Assembly (NCBI GenBank): GCA_050946275.1
Contig: JBMNUM010000027.1
Coordinates: 1 to 25,448, forward strand
From: JBMNUM01 sp050946275
GTDB lineage: Bacteria; Actinomycetota; Coriobacteriia; Coriobacteriales; CADBOM01
Direction: 5' to 3'
Length of the DNA: 25,448 nucleotides
The stretch's first letter is position 1. Each line of letters opens with the position of its first letter. The notes below the pieces were generated by a model. That model had not been told where the DNA came from and did not search any database. It was given only the letters and a program-made list of their open reading frames with translations. A program made the position numbers and the translations under genes. This document shows, piece by piece, positions 6,459-14,844 of this stretch.

Positions 6459-7430
6459 ATGAGACATGCAGTGATAGATATGGGCTCCAACACCATCCGC
6501 CTCATCGTGTTCGAGGTGGACGATTCCGCGCCCCTCGAGTACGCTCCGACCATCGCCACCAACAAGAAGGCCATGGCGGGCCTCGCGAGCTATGTGAGCG
6601 ACGGTGTGCTCGGCGATGACGGCATCGACCGAGCGGTGAAGATTCTGGGCAAGCACGTGGCTGCGGCCAAACTCGCCGGCGTCGAGAGCATCTCCGTGTT
6701 CGCCACCGCGATCCTGCGAAACATCGACAACTCGGAGGACGCCCTCCGCCGCATCGAGGAGCGCACCGGTCTCTCCATCGACTTGCTGAGCGGAGAGGAT
6801 GAGGCTCGCCTCGGGTTCCGCGGGTGCTGCGGCTCCTTCGGGCCGGAGGGAGGCCTGGCCGTCGATGTCGGCGGCGGATCGACCGAGCTCAGCATGCTGC
6901 GGGAAGGTCTGCTCCTGCGGGAACCGGATGGTCAGCCGCGGCCCCTCGATCTCGTCGCGGATCTTTCCGTCGCGAGCATTCCCTCGGGGTCGCTCAAGAT
7001 GTTCATGCACTACGTCTCGGAAGTCCTTCCCACGAAGAACGAGGCCAAGGTTATCCGCTCGTTCATGGCCGAGCATGCCGTCGAGACGGGCATCCTCGAG
7101 GGAAGGTCCTTCTCACGCGTCGTCGGTCTTGGTGGAACGGCGCGCTCATCGGTTAAACTGTTTCATGCGCTCTTTGATTCGAGCGAAAGCGCGCTTGTCG
7201 CGACGCGCGCCCAGCTCGAGGAGCTCGTTGCGCTGCCAACGGTCGATTTCCGGCGCGTACTGCTCGGAATCGTCCGCCTGTGCCCCGACCGGGTCCACAC
7301 GGTGCTGGTCGGATTGGCCATGCTGCTCGGCATCATGGACGTGGCCGGCGCGGAAGCGCTGCAGGTGAGCAAGCAGGGCATACGAGAGGGTTATCTGCTG
7401 GAGCGGGTGCTGAAAGGTCAGGTCGGTTGA
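6459..7430 (+). CDS. ppx: Exopolyphosphatase / guanosine pentaphosphatase (Ppx/GppA family)
   Basis: A 323-residue member of the Ppx/GppA family of the ASKHA superfamily, which releases phosphate from polyphosphate and/or converts pppGpp to ppGpp. The P-loop-like motif MGSNTIRLIVFEV opens the protein (residues 8-20), followed by SVFATAILRNIDN. The second phosphate motif GLAVDVGGGSTELSML is near the middle, VVGLGGTAR lies about two-thirds along, and SKQGIREGYLLERV ends it. It has the short two-domain form, without the C-terminal HD-type extension of E. coli Ppx. The ATG at 6459 is chosen because homology starts there; the frame is open further upstream through the GC-rich leader, and the Shine-Dalgarno is weak (GAGGG, 13 nt away). 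The ppk start lies 2 nt beyond its stop, so the two are surely co-transcribed. Confidence 0.92.
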   Translation: MRHAVIDMGSNTIRLIVFEVDDSAPLEYAPTIATNKKAMAGLASYVSDGVLGDDGIDRAVKILGKHVAAAKLAGVESISVFATAILRNIDNSEDALRRIEERTGLSIDLLSGEDEARLGFRGCCGSFGPEGGLAVDVGGGSTELSMLREGLLLREPDGQPRPLDLVADLSVASIPSGSLKMFMHYVSEVLPTKNEAKVIRSFMAEHAVETGILEGRSFSRVVGLGGTARSSVKLFHALFDSSESALVATRAQLEELVALPTVDFRRVLLGIVRLCPDRVHTVLVGLAMLLGIMDVAGAEALQVSKQGIREGYLLERVLKGQVG

Positions 7431-7432
7431 CG

Positions 7433-9781
7433 ATGGGATTCACGCAGAACAGAGAGCTGTCGTGGCTCAACTTCAACAAGCGCGTTCTCGAGATAGGCGC
7501 CGATCCGCAAACGCCGCTGTTCGAGAAGCTCAAGTTCGTCTCGATTTTCCAGAGCAACCTCTCGGAGTTCTTCATGATCCGCGTGGGGGGCCTGCATGAC
7601 CTCGCGTCGCTCAAGAAGGACGTCATCGACAACAAGTCGGGCATGACGGCCTCCGAGCAGCTCGATGCGATCTACGCCGAGTGCGTGCCGCTGGAGAAGC
7701 TGCGCGACGAGGTGTTCGCCGATGTCGAGAGCCAGCTGTGGCACCACGATGTCCGCCGCTTCGCATGGGAGGGCCTGAACCCCGAGCAGCGCGCCTTTGT
7801 CGAGGAGTACGCGAGCAAGCTCGTCCTGCCCATCCTCTCGCCGCAGATCATCGACCCGCGCCATCCGTTTCCGCATCTGCAGAACGGGGAGCTCTACGTC
7901 GTCGTGCAGCTCACCATCCCCGCCGACGAGGAGGACGTTCCGGAGCAGACGAAGCAGGAGAAGAAAAAGAAGAAGGGCAAGCCGAAGGTGCAGAAGAGCG
8001 CCAAGCAGGCCCCTCTGCTCGGCATCATCCCCGTCCCGACCATGGTCCCGCGCATCGTGCAGCTGCCCGGCGAGCACCTCGACTACATGCTCATGGAGGA
8101 GGTCATCCGCCACTACGCGCCCATCGTGTTCGACATGTACGACGCGGGCAACGCCGCCGTCATCTCCGTCACGCGCAACGCCGACATCAATCCCGATGAC
8201 GAGACGTACGACGATGACGACTACCGCAAGCACATGAAGAAGATCCTCAAGAAGCGCAAGCGCCTCGCCCCCGTGCGCCTCGTGGAGCAAGGCGGGCTCG
8301 CGCCCAAGCTGAGGAAGTACTTCTGCAAGCAGCTCGACCTCTCCGAGGAGAAGGTGTTCAGCATCACCTCGCCCATCGACTTGTCGTACGTCTTCAAGCT
8401 CGAGCAGATGCTGACGCCCGACCAGCAGCGCGAGCTGCTCTACACGCCTTACGCGCCGATCTTCTCCCGCGACATCGACCAGGAGCGGTCGATGTTCGAC
8501 CAGATCCGCGAGAACGACATCCTCCTGTCGTATCCCTACGACAGCATCGACCCGTTCCTCAACCTCCTCAAAGAGGCGTCGACCGACCCCGAGGTCATCT
8601 CCATCAAGATCACGCTGTATCGCCTGGCGAACGTCTCGAAGGTGGCCGAGTACCTCACGACGGCCGCCGACAACGGCAAGGACGTCGTCATCCTGATGGA
8701 GCTCCGCGCGCGCTTCGATGAGGAGGCCAATATCGGCTGGGCCGAGCGTTTCGAGGAGGCCGGCTGCACGGTGCTCTACGGCTTCGAGGGCTACAAGGTC
8801 CACACGAAGATCTGCCAGATCACGCGCCGCCGCGAGAAGGGCGTCGAGTTCTTCACGCAGCTCGGCACGGGCAACTACAACGAGAAGACGGCCGCGCAGT
8901 ACACGGACCTGTGTCTCATGACGGCCGACGGCGACATCGGCTTCGACGGTGTCGAGTTCTTCAACAACATGGCGATGGGCAACCTCGACGGCGAGTACAA
9001 GAAGATGCTCGTCGCCCCGATTTCGCTCAAGAGCTCGATTATGCAGCTCATCGATGACGAGATGGAGAAGGTTCGCGCGGGCGGCACGGGCAGCATCATC
9101 CTGAAGTGCAACTCCGTGACCGACCTCGACATCATCAACAAGCTGTCGGAGGCATCGCAGGCCGGCGTGCAGGTCGAGATGATCGTCCGCGGCATCTGCT
9201 GCATCCTGCCGGGCGTCGAGGGCGAGACGGATAACATCTCGGTCACGAGCATCGTCGGCAGGCTGCTGGAGCACTCGCGCATCTACTGCTTCGGCGAGGG
9301 CGACGACATGCGGATCTACCTCTCGTCGGCAGACCTCATGACACGCAACACCGAGCGTCGCGTCGAGATCGCCTTCCCCGTCGAGAACGCCTCGATCCGC
9401 GAGCGCGTCTACAACATGCTCCAGGTGCAGCTTTCCGACAACGAGCGCGCCCAGCGGCTCTCGAGCGACGGCAGCTACGCGCGCGTCGTCGCAGCCGAGG
9501 GCGAGGAGCCCGTCAACGCGCAGTCCTACTTCATGCAGGAGGCCATCCAGAAGGCCGTGTGGGTGCAGCCCGAGATGGAGGAAGTCGAATCCGTCGTCGC
9601 CGAGGAAACCGAGGAGGAGCCCGTCGCCGCGGAGCCGGAGGCGCCGGTAAGCCCCGAGCCCAAGAAGAAGGGTTTCTTCAGTCGTATCGGCGCCGCGTTC
9701 AGGCGGCTCTTCGGACGCTCCGATGCCGAGAGGGAGGCGCCGGAGCCCGCGGCTTTGCTCGAGGAGTCCAAGGACGAGTGA
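7433..9781 (+). CDS. ppk: Polyphosphate kinase 1
   Basis: A 782-residue PPK1 that reversibly transfers the ATP gamma-phosphate onto polyphosphate. The N-terminal motif NRELSWLNFNKRVLE is typical. Catalytic His457 lies in YKVHTKICQI and the second active-site His614 in LEHSRIYCFG. Their spacing of 157 equals that of H435/H592 in E. coli. FTQLGTGNYNEKTA and YLSSADLMTRNTERRVE are also conserved. Two unusual parts: a Lys-rich insertion at about residues 163-190 (EKKKKKGKPK), and an extra tail from about residue 715 that is acidic, then contains KKKGFFSRIGAAFRRLFGRS, then acidic again. The tail resembles an amphipathic membrane-targeting helix. The ATG at 7433 follows the ppx stop by 2 nt, consistent with translational coupling. 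Confidence 0.96.
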   Translation: MGFTQNRELSWLNFNKRVLEIGADPQTPLFEKLKFVSIFQSNLSEFFMIRVGGLHDLASLKKDVIDNKSGMTASEQLDAIYAECVPLEKLRDEVFADVESQLWHHDVRRFAWEGLNPEQRAFVEEYASKLVLPILSPQIIDPRHPFPHLQNGELYVVVQLTIPADEEDVPEQTKQEKKKKKGKPKVQKSAKQAPLLGIIPVPTMVPRIVQLPGEHLDYMLMEEVIRHYAPIVFDMYDAGNAAVISVTRNADINPDDETYDDDDYRKHMKKILKKRKRLAPVRLVEQGGLAPKLRKYFCKQLDLSEEKVFSITSPIDLSYVFKLEQMLTPDQQRELLYTPYAPIFSRDIDQERSMFDQIRENDILLSYPYDSIDPFLNLLKEASTDPEVISIKITLYRLANVSKVAEYLTTAADNGKDVVILMELRARFDEEANIGWAERFEEAGCTVLYGFEGYKVHTKICQITRRREKGVEFFTQLGTGNYNEKTAAQYTDLCLMTADGDIGFDGVEFFNNMAMGNLDGEYKKMLVAPISLKSSIMQLIDDEMEKVRAGGTGSIILKCNSVTDLDIINKLSEASQAGVQVEMIVRGICCILPGVEGETDNISVTSIVGRLLEHSRIYCFGEGDDMRIYLSSADLMTRNTERRVEIAFPVENASIRERVYNMLQVQLSDNERAQRLSSDGSYARVVAAEGEEPVNAQSYFMQEAIQKAVWVQPEMEEVESVVAEETEEEPVAAEPEAPVSPEPKKKGFFSRIGAAFRRLFGRSDAEREAPEPAALLEESKDE

Positions 9782-9855
9782 GCATCCGGTGGCTGGTGAG
9801 TCGGCCATTGCAGCCGTTATCGACGCGTCGTCGAGAGTTGTGGGCTTTGTGTTCC

Positions 9856-9906
9856 TTTTTGCCCTTTAGTCGCATGCAACGCGAGAAACCGGGCAAAATG
9901 TATTAT
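9856..9906 (+). promoter_or_regulatory. Inverted repeat and possible -10 upstream of the cyclophilin gene
   Basis: TTTTGCCC (9857-9864) and GGGCAAAA (9891-9898) form an 8-bp inverted repeat, followed at once by TATTAT (9901-9906), a plausible -10 in the most AT-rich part of the ppk-cyclophilin gap. I see no good -35, so an activator or operator role for the repeat is possible. Confidence 0.35.
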
Positions 9907-10021
9907 CATTCTATGTTTAGTTTAGGCATGAAACCTTATGCATGATGCAAAGGCTTGAGACGCACGACCGCAAATACACGACAAGCGGCCTTTGAAACGA
10001 TAGAAAGTGGGGATTTCGGAC

Positions 10022-10552
10022 ATGAGTTTGTATACGCCCGAGTACAAGCCGAACGGCAAGGAGATCGCCGTCATCGAGACCGATAAGGGCACCATCAGGG
10101 TGCAGCTGACGGGCGAGGATGCCCCGATCCACGTCGGCAACTTCGTCGAGCTCGCGACGAGCGGCTTCTACGACGGACTGCGCTTCCACCGCTATGTGGA
10201 GGGCTTCGTGATCCAGGGTGGCTGCCCGAACACGCGCGACCTCTCCGCCGAGGAGCTCATCTCCGGCAACTACGCCGGCCCGAAGGCCGGCACCGGCAAT
10301 CCCGGCTACAGCATCCACGAGGAGTTCACCACGAACCCCAACAACGTCCACGAGGACGGCACGCTCGCCATGGCGCGTAGCGCGAGCCCCAACTCGGCTG
10401 GCTCGCAGTTCTACTTCTGCCTGGGCCCGCAGCCGTTTCTGGATAGCGGCTACACGGTGTTCGGAAACACCATCGAGGGCCTCGACGTCATCGCGCAGCT
10501 TCGCGTTGGCGACCAGATCAAGTCCATCACCATCGAGAATCTGTCCGCGTAG
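10022..10552 (+). CDS. Peptidyl-prolyl cis-trans isomerase, cyclophilin type
   Basis: A 176-residue single-domain cyclophilin, catalysing proline cis-trans isomerisation. The fold motifs appear in order: IETDKGTIRVQL, NFVELATSGFYDGLRFHRYV (the RFHR catalytic arginine), GFVIQGGCP, GTLAMARSASPNSAGSQFYF and LDSGYTVFG. There is no signal peptide, so it should be cytoplasmic. The ATG at 10022 is preferred over an in-frame GTG at 10007 because AGTGGGGA (10006-10013) lies 8 nt before it. The TPR gene follows after 50 bp and could be in the same transcript, linking it to the mre operon. Confidence 0.95.
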   Translation: MSLYTPEYKPNGKEIAVIETDKGTIRVQLTGEDAPIHVGNFVELATSGFYDGLRFHRYVEGFVIQGGCPNTRDLSAEELISGNYAGPKAGTGNPGYSIHEEFTTNPNNVHEDGTLAMARSASPNSAGSQFYFCLGPQPFLDSGYTVFGNTIEGLDVIAQLRVGDQIKSITIENLSA

Positions 10553-10602
10553 GCACTTTCTCTCGAACAAGGAAAGCCCGCTACGAGGAGGTAGGAACTA
10601 GT

Positions 10603-12180
10603 TTGCTGAACCAAGACCTGCTGGAACAAGCCAAGGCAGCCTACGACTCCGGTAACTACGCCGGTGCGCTGCGCGGGTACTACACGCTGCTCAAGGAGCA
10701 GAAGGCGACCTTCGAGCCGGGAGAAGCCGGTCTCGTCTACCACATGCTCGGCAACTGCCTGGTCAAGATGCGCAGCTTCGACGATGCCGAGAAGGCGTAC
10801 AAGAAGGCGCTCGAGGACACCGAGTACGAGAACCTCACCGCGGTCCATTCGAACTACGGCCTCGCGCTCACCAGCACCGGTGAGTACCGCAAGGCCATCG
10901 AGCAGTTCGAGACGGTTCTGAAGGACCCGACGTACAAGACCCCCTATAAGACCTACAGCGGTCTGGGCAATGCCTACCTGCAGCTGGGCGACTACGCGTC
11001 GGCCGGCACCGCGTACCGCAACGCCGCCGTCGACGACCGCAACCCCACGCCGGTCAAGGCGCTGCTCAACCTCGGAGTGTGCTTCATGGGCCTCAACCGC
11101 CCGGCAGACGCAATCGAGACCTACCGCGCCATCTTCGAGTTCAATCCCGACGCCGAGATGCGCAGCAAGACCTATGCGAACATGGGCCAGGCGTTCGTGG
11201 CGCAGGGCGACAACGAGTCCGCCGTCGCCGCGTTCGAGAAGGCGCTCGAGGGCGACTACGAGCTGTCCGAGGCCGCGCAGGCGGATTATCTCAAGGCTTC
11301 GTCCGGTCCGGCTCAGGCGCCGGTCGGAGACGACCGTGGCGTCGACGTCATGGGCGGCTATCCGGGCATCGACGATTTCTCGCACGGATACGACCCGATG
11401 GACACCCGCGGCGGCAACGAGCCGTTCGAGGCCGAGGCGACCTATGGCGACGGCATCCCCTCCGCGGAGGACACAGGATTCTTCACGCTTCCCGACGAGG
11501 GTCCCGACGACCTGAGCGTTCTGCTCGAGCAGACGAACAAGCGCAAGCCCAAGAGGCGCGGCCTGCGCGTGCTGCTCACGATCATCATCATCGTGCTCGT
11601 GCTCATCATCGGCGGCGTCGCGCTCTTCTGGCAGGGCTTCGGCTATCCGAGCCAGCAGGCGACGATCGAGAAGCTGTTCGATCTCAATGCGGCCGGCGAG
11701 GATGCCACCGAGTGCTGGATCACCCCGTCGAGCGACGAGGACAAGGCGAAGATCAACAAGATCATGAACTCCGTCGCCAAGACGGACAAGTACACGATCG
11801 ATTACCTCGAGAAGGGCATGATGGAGTCCGAGGCCCTCGTGACGGCGACGCTGCCGGATGGCGGCACGATCCGCTACGACATCTCGCTCTCGCGTGACTT
11901 CTCGCATATCCCGGGCATCATCGCCTGGAAGGTGAACGGAATCGAGTTCGCGTTCCCGTCGACCCAGAACTCGCTGTCGAGCAACGGCTCTGACGTGACG
12001 GAGGGCGCAGAGGGCGATGCTACGGCCGAGGCTACCGATGCGGCTGCCGACACCGCAGCCGGAACGACCGACACCGCGGCCGATGATGCCAAGACGGCAG
12101 ACGCTGCAGCTCAGGTGTCCGATGCGGCCGCCGAGACGACCAGCTCGGCTTCCGACTCGAAAGCTGCGGACGAGGCTTAA
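10603..12180 (+). CDS. TPR protein with one membrane segment, upstream of mreB
   Basis: A 525-residue protein of unrecognised specific family. Residues 1 to about 225 form several tetratricopeptide repeats (for example AKAAYDSGNYAGALRGYYTL, KAIEQFETVLKD and NMGQAFVAQGDNESAVAAFE). An acidic Gly/Asp-rich linker follows to about 310. A KRKPKRRGLR stretch precedes a single transmembrane helix (about 321-342, VLLTIIIIVLVLIIGGVALF). A small domain of roughly 120 residues comes next, then an Ala/Thr/Asp-rich low-complexity tail from about 465. The positive-inside rule puts the TPRs in the cytoplasm and the rest outside. The start is TTG at 10603 with GAGGAGG 11 nt upstream. It ends 34 bp before mreB. 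Topology and position suggest a scaffold for the elongasome; this is inference. Confidence 0.82.
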   Translation: MLNQDLLEQAKAAYDSGNYAGALRGYYTLLKEQKATFEPGEAGLVYHMLGNCLVKMRSFDDAEKAYKKALEDTEYENLTAVHSNYGLALTSTGEYRKAIEQFETVLKDPTYKTPYKTYSGLGNAYLQLGDYASAGTAYRNAAVDDRNPTPVKALLNLGVCFMGLNRPADAIETYRAIFEFNPDAEMRSKTYANMGQAFVAQGDNESAVAAFEKALEGDYELSEAAQADYLKASSGPAQAPVGDDRGVDVMGGYPGIDDFSHGYDPMDTRGGNEPFEAEATYGDGIPSAEDTGFFTLPDEGPDDLSVLLEQTNKRKPKRRGLRVLLTIIIIVLVLIIGGVALFWQGFGYPSQQATIEKLFDLNAAGEDATECWITPSSDEDKAKINKIMNSVAKTDKYTIDYLEKGMMESEALVTATLPDGGTIRYDISLSRDFSHIPGIIAWKVNGIEFAFPSTQNSLSSNGSDVTEGAEGDATAEATDAAADTAAGTTDTAADDAKTADAAAQVSDAAAETTSSASDSKAADEA

Positions 12181-12214
12181 TCGCCGGTAAGACGACAATT
12201 GGAATGGAGACCAC

Positions 12215-13255
12215 GTGTCATTTCTAGATGAAATGCTGAACCAGTGGGGCAGTGAGATGGCCATCGACCTCGGCACTGCCAACACGCTCGTTGCCATTCC
12301 TGGGGAGGGCATCGTCTTGAACGAGCCCTCCGTTGTGGCAATCGATGCGAACAGCAACCGCGTGCTCGCGGTTGGATACGAGGCCCGCGAGATGATCGGC
12401 CGCAACCCCGGCAACATCATCGTGGAGAAGCCCCTGTCCGACGGCGTCATCGCCGACTACGACGTTACCGAGGCCATGTTGAGCTACTTCATCAACAAGG
12501 CCAACCCGCGCCGTCATATCTGGCAGCCGAAGCCCCGCATCGTCATCTGCATCCCCTGCGGCGTGACCTCGGTCGAGAAGCGCGCCGTGTTCGAGGCGAC
12601 GATCCAGGCCGGAGCGCGTCAGGCGTTCCTGCTCGAGGAGCCCATGGCGGCCGCCATCGGCGCCGGACTGCCCGTCGACGAGCCCACGGGCTCGATGGTC
12701 GTCGATATCGGTGGCGGCACCACCGAGATCGCCGTCATCTCGCTCGGCGGCATCGTCGCGTTCCGCTCGCTCCGCGTTGCGGGCAACGAGCTCGATGACG
12801 CGGTTATGCGCCACGTGCGCGACGTCTACGGTCTGCACATCGGCAACCGCACCGCCGAGGACATCAAGATCGCCATCGGCTCGGCCATGCCCATCTCGTC
12901 GGGCGAGCTCGACATGGAGATCTCCGGCCGCGACATCGCGACGAACCTGCCGCGCTCCGAGATCGTCCAGTCCGAGGACATCCGCGATGGTATCCGCGCT
13001 CCCCTCCAGGAGATCGTCGTCGCCATCAAGGAGGCGTTCAACGAGACGGACCCGGACCTCGCCGCCGACATCATCCGCAACGGCGTGCTCCTGACCGGAG
13101 GCGGCGCCCTGCTCAAGATGCTCGACAAGCTCCTCACCCAGGAGCTCGAAGTTCCCGTGTATGTGTCGGACACCGCGTTCTCCAACGTCGTGGAGGGGTG
13201 CGCGCGTGCCCTCGAGAACCCCGACGCACTGCGCAGGTCCTATACGCAGAAGTAA
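12215..13255 (+). CDS. mreB: Rod shape-determining protein MreB
   Basis: A 346-residue bacterial actin homolog forming membrane-associated filaments that direct lateral cell-wall synthesis. Phosphate-1 motif AIDLGTANTLV spans residues 16-26, phosphate-2 VVDIGGGTTEIAVIS begins about 162, and adenosine motif LLTGGGALLKMLDKL begins about 292. EEPMAAAIGAGLPV is also typical. Length is normal. The start is GTG at 12215 preceded by GGAGA; the N-terminal MSFLDEMLNQWGSEM is a short extension before the actin fold. It heads mreBCD-mrdA-rodA, with mreC 12 bp downstream. Confidence 0.97.
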   Translation: MSFLDEMLNQWGSEMAIDLGTANTLVAIPGEGIVLNEPSVVAIDANSNRVLAVGYEAREMIGRNPGNIIVEKPLSDGVIADYDVTEAMLSYFINKANPRRHIWQPKPRIVICIPCGVTSVEKRAVFEATIQAGARQAFLLEEPMAAAIGAGLPVDEPTGSMVVDIGGGTTEIAVISLGGIVAFRSLRVAGNELDDAVMRHVRDVYGLHIGNRTAEDIKIAIGSAMPISSGELDMEISGRDIATNLPRSEIVQSEDIRDGIRAPLQEIVVAIKEAFNETDPDLAADIIRNGVLLTGGGALLKMLDKLLTQELEVPVYVSDTAFSNVVEGCARALENPDALRRSYTQK

Positions 13256-13267
13256 TCGCGGTTCGCC

Positions 13268-14275
13268 ATGCCGAAGCTCGTCTCGAAATCCCGCAGGGAG
13301 CTTTCCGCGACGGTGGTGCTCATCATCGCCGTGGTGGTTTCGCTCGCGCTGCTCACGATGTGGGGGCGCGAGGGGGATAGCGGCGTGCTCCATTCGGTGA
13401 GAACCGCCGTCGCAACCATCTCGTCTCCGTTCCAGAAGGCCGGCTCGGTCGTCTCAACGCCGTTCCATGCCATTGGCAACGGCGTCACGAACGCGGCAGC
13501 CCCCACCGAGGACCTGCTCGCGCTGCAGCAGGAGAACGCGCAGCTCAAATCCGAGCTCATCCAATACGAGGAGTACAAGGTCGAGAACGAGCGCCTGACC
13601 GCGCTGCTCGAGATCAGCACGCAGTATGACGACGAGTCGGTCGTCGCGAACGTCGTGTCGCACAGCACTGACTCGTGGAACCGCACCATCACCATCGACA
13701 AGGGGTCGGCGGCCGGAATGGCCGTGGGCATGCCCGTCATGACCGGCTCGGGGCTTGTCGGGCAGATCGAGAGCGTCTCGCCCGGAACCTCCGTCGTCCG
13801 CCTGATCACCGACGAGCGCAGCGGCGTGTCCGTGACGCTCCAGAAGAGCCGCGCCGAGGGCATCCTCTCCGGATCGGTCGATGGCCTGCTCTACATGGAG
13901 TTCGTTCCCATCGCCACCGAGGTCGAGCTCGGCGAGGGCGTGATCACGTCCGGCAACGGCGGTGTGTATCCCAAGGGCATCACCGTCGGCGTGGTGAGCC
14001 GCATCGAGGGCTCGCCGACCGACACCTACCATACGCTCGTCATCCAGCCGCTCGCGAGCGAGAACATCACAGGCGAGGTCATCGTGCTCACCGGCGTGAC
14101 GCTCGAGGGAAGCTCGAGCTCCGACGACGAGGGCGACGACACCGGAGCGTCCCAGGACGTGTCCGCACCGCTCGACGAGAAGACCACCGAGGCGGATGAC
14201 TCCGACGACGAGGAATCCGGTGAGGGGGACGCGGCGGGCGATGGCGAGAACCAGGGCGACGGGGGAGGTGAGTAG
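13268..14275 (+). CDS. mreC: Cell shape protein MreC
   Basis: A 335-residue bitopic membrane protein that links MreB to periplasmic wall enzymes and activates PBP2-RodA. One N-terminal helix (about residues 14-34, ATVVLIIAVVVSLALLTMW) is followed by a coiled coil (about 80-115, LLALQQENAQLKSELIQYEE). The MreC beta-domain pair follows (about 120-275), with DKGSAAGMAVGMPVM and VITSGNGGVYPKGITVGVV. The last roughly 60 residues are an acidic Ser/Asp/Glu/Gly-rich tail not needed for the fold. The ATG at 13268 has no obvious Shine-Dalgarno, which suggests coupling to mreB 12 bp upstream. Confidence 0.95.
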   Translation: MPKLVSKSRRELSATVVLIIAVVVSLALLTMWGREGDSGVLHSVRTAVATISSPFQKAGSVVSTPFHAIGNGVTNAAAPTEDLLALQQENAQLKSELIQYEEYKVENERLTALLEISTQYDDESVVANVVSHSTDSWNRTITIDKGSAAGMAVGMPVMTGSGLVGQIESVSPGTSVVRLITDERSGVSVTLQKSRAEGILSGSVDGLLYMEFVPIATEVELGEGVITSGNGGVYPKGITVGVVSRIEGSPTDTYHTLVIQPLASENITGEVIVLTGVTLEGSSSSDDEGDDTGASQDVSAPLDEKTTEADDSDDEESGEGDAAGDGENQGDGGGE

Positions 14276-14277
14276 GC

Positions 14278-14844
14278 ATGGCGAATCCCCCGAGGCAAAT
14301 CGGAACATCGGCTCTTGAGTCCGAGGCCGTCAAGTCTCCCACCTCCAAGATCGTGGTGATGGGCATCGTGGCGTTCCTGCTCCAGGTGATTTTGGCCCCC
14401 AACATCGCCATCGGCGGTATCTCGCCGAACTTCTTCCTCGTGATGCTCGTGCCCGTATGCATCATCTCGTCGCAGCGCGGCAGCGTCGTCACGGGTTTCG
14501 TGTTCGGATTGCTCTTCGACCTCGTGGGCGCGGGGCCCGTGGGCGCCATGGCGCTCGTGATGTCCGCCGCGGGCTACTTCCTGTCGGGCATGCTCTCCTC
14601 GATCAAGCTCGACCGCATGTCCGTGTGGATGATCGTCTGCGCCATCCTGTCGCTGGTGGTCAGCTTCGTCTTCTGCATCGTTCTCTCCATCACGGGATAT
14701 GAGCAGTCGTTCTTCGCGTCGATCGTGTTCCGCGTGCTTCCGTGGACGGTCTACACGCTCGTCGCGTTTGCCATCGCATGGCCGATCTACAAGAAGATTA
14801 CGGGGGTTGGCCGCGGTCTGACCGAATCGCGCATCAAGCTATGA
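14278..14844 (+). CDS. mreD: Rod shape-determining protein MreD
   Basis: A 188-residue polytopic membrane protein of the MreD family. After a polar N-terminus (about residues 1-22) there are five to six hydrophobic segments, starting with KIVVMGIVAFLLQVILAP. The GISPNFFLVMLV motif and the GFVFGLLFDLVGAGPVG motif are typical of MreD. The ATG at 14278 lies 2 nt after the mreC stop with GGAGGTG upstream. Its stop overlaps the mrdA start (ATGA), indicating tight translational coupling within the elongasome operon. Confidence 0.93.
   Translation: MANPPRQIGTSALESEAVKSPTSKIVVMGIVAFLLQVILAPNIAIGGISPNFFLVMLVPVCIISSQRGSVVTGFVFGLLFDLVGAGPVGAMALVMSAAGYFLSGMLSSIKLDRMSVWMIVCAILSLVVSFVFCIVLSITGYEQSFFASIVFRVLPWTVYTLVAFAIAWPIYKKITGVGRGLTESRIKL

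Noticed and set aside
7418..9808. Long antisense frames in GC-rich genes (796 residues opposite ppk; also opposite the TPR gene, mrdA and the radical SAM gene)
   Set aside because: They are shadows of strong sense genes with complete family motifs. Their translations are rich in Arg/Asp/Ala/His and show no recognisable domain.
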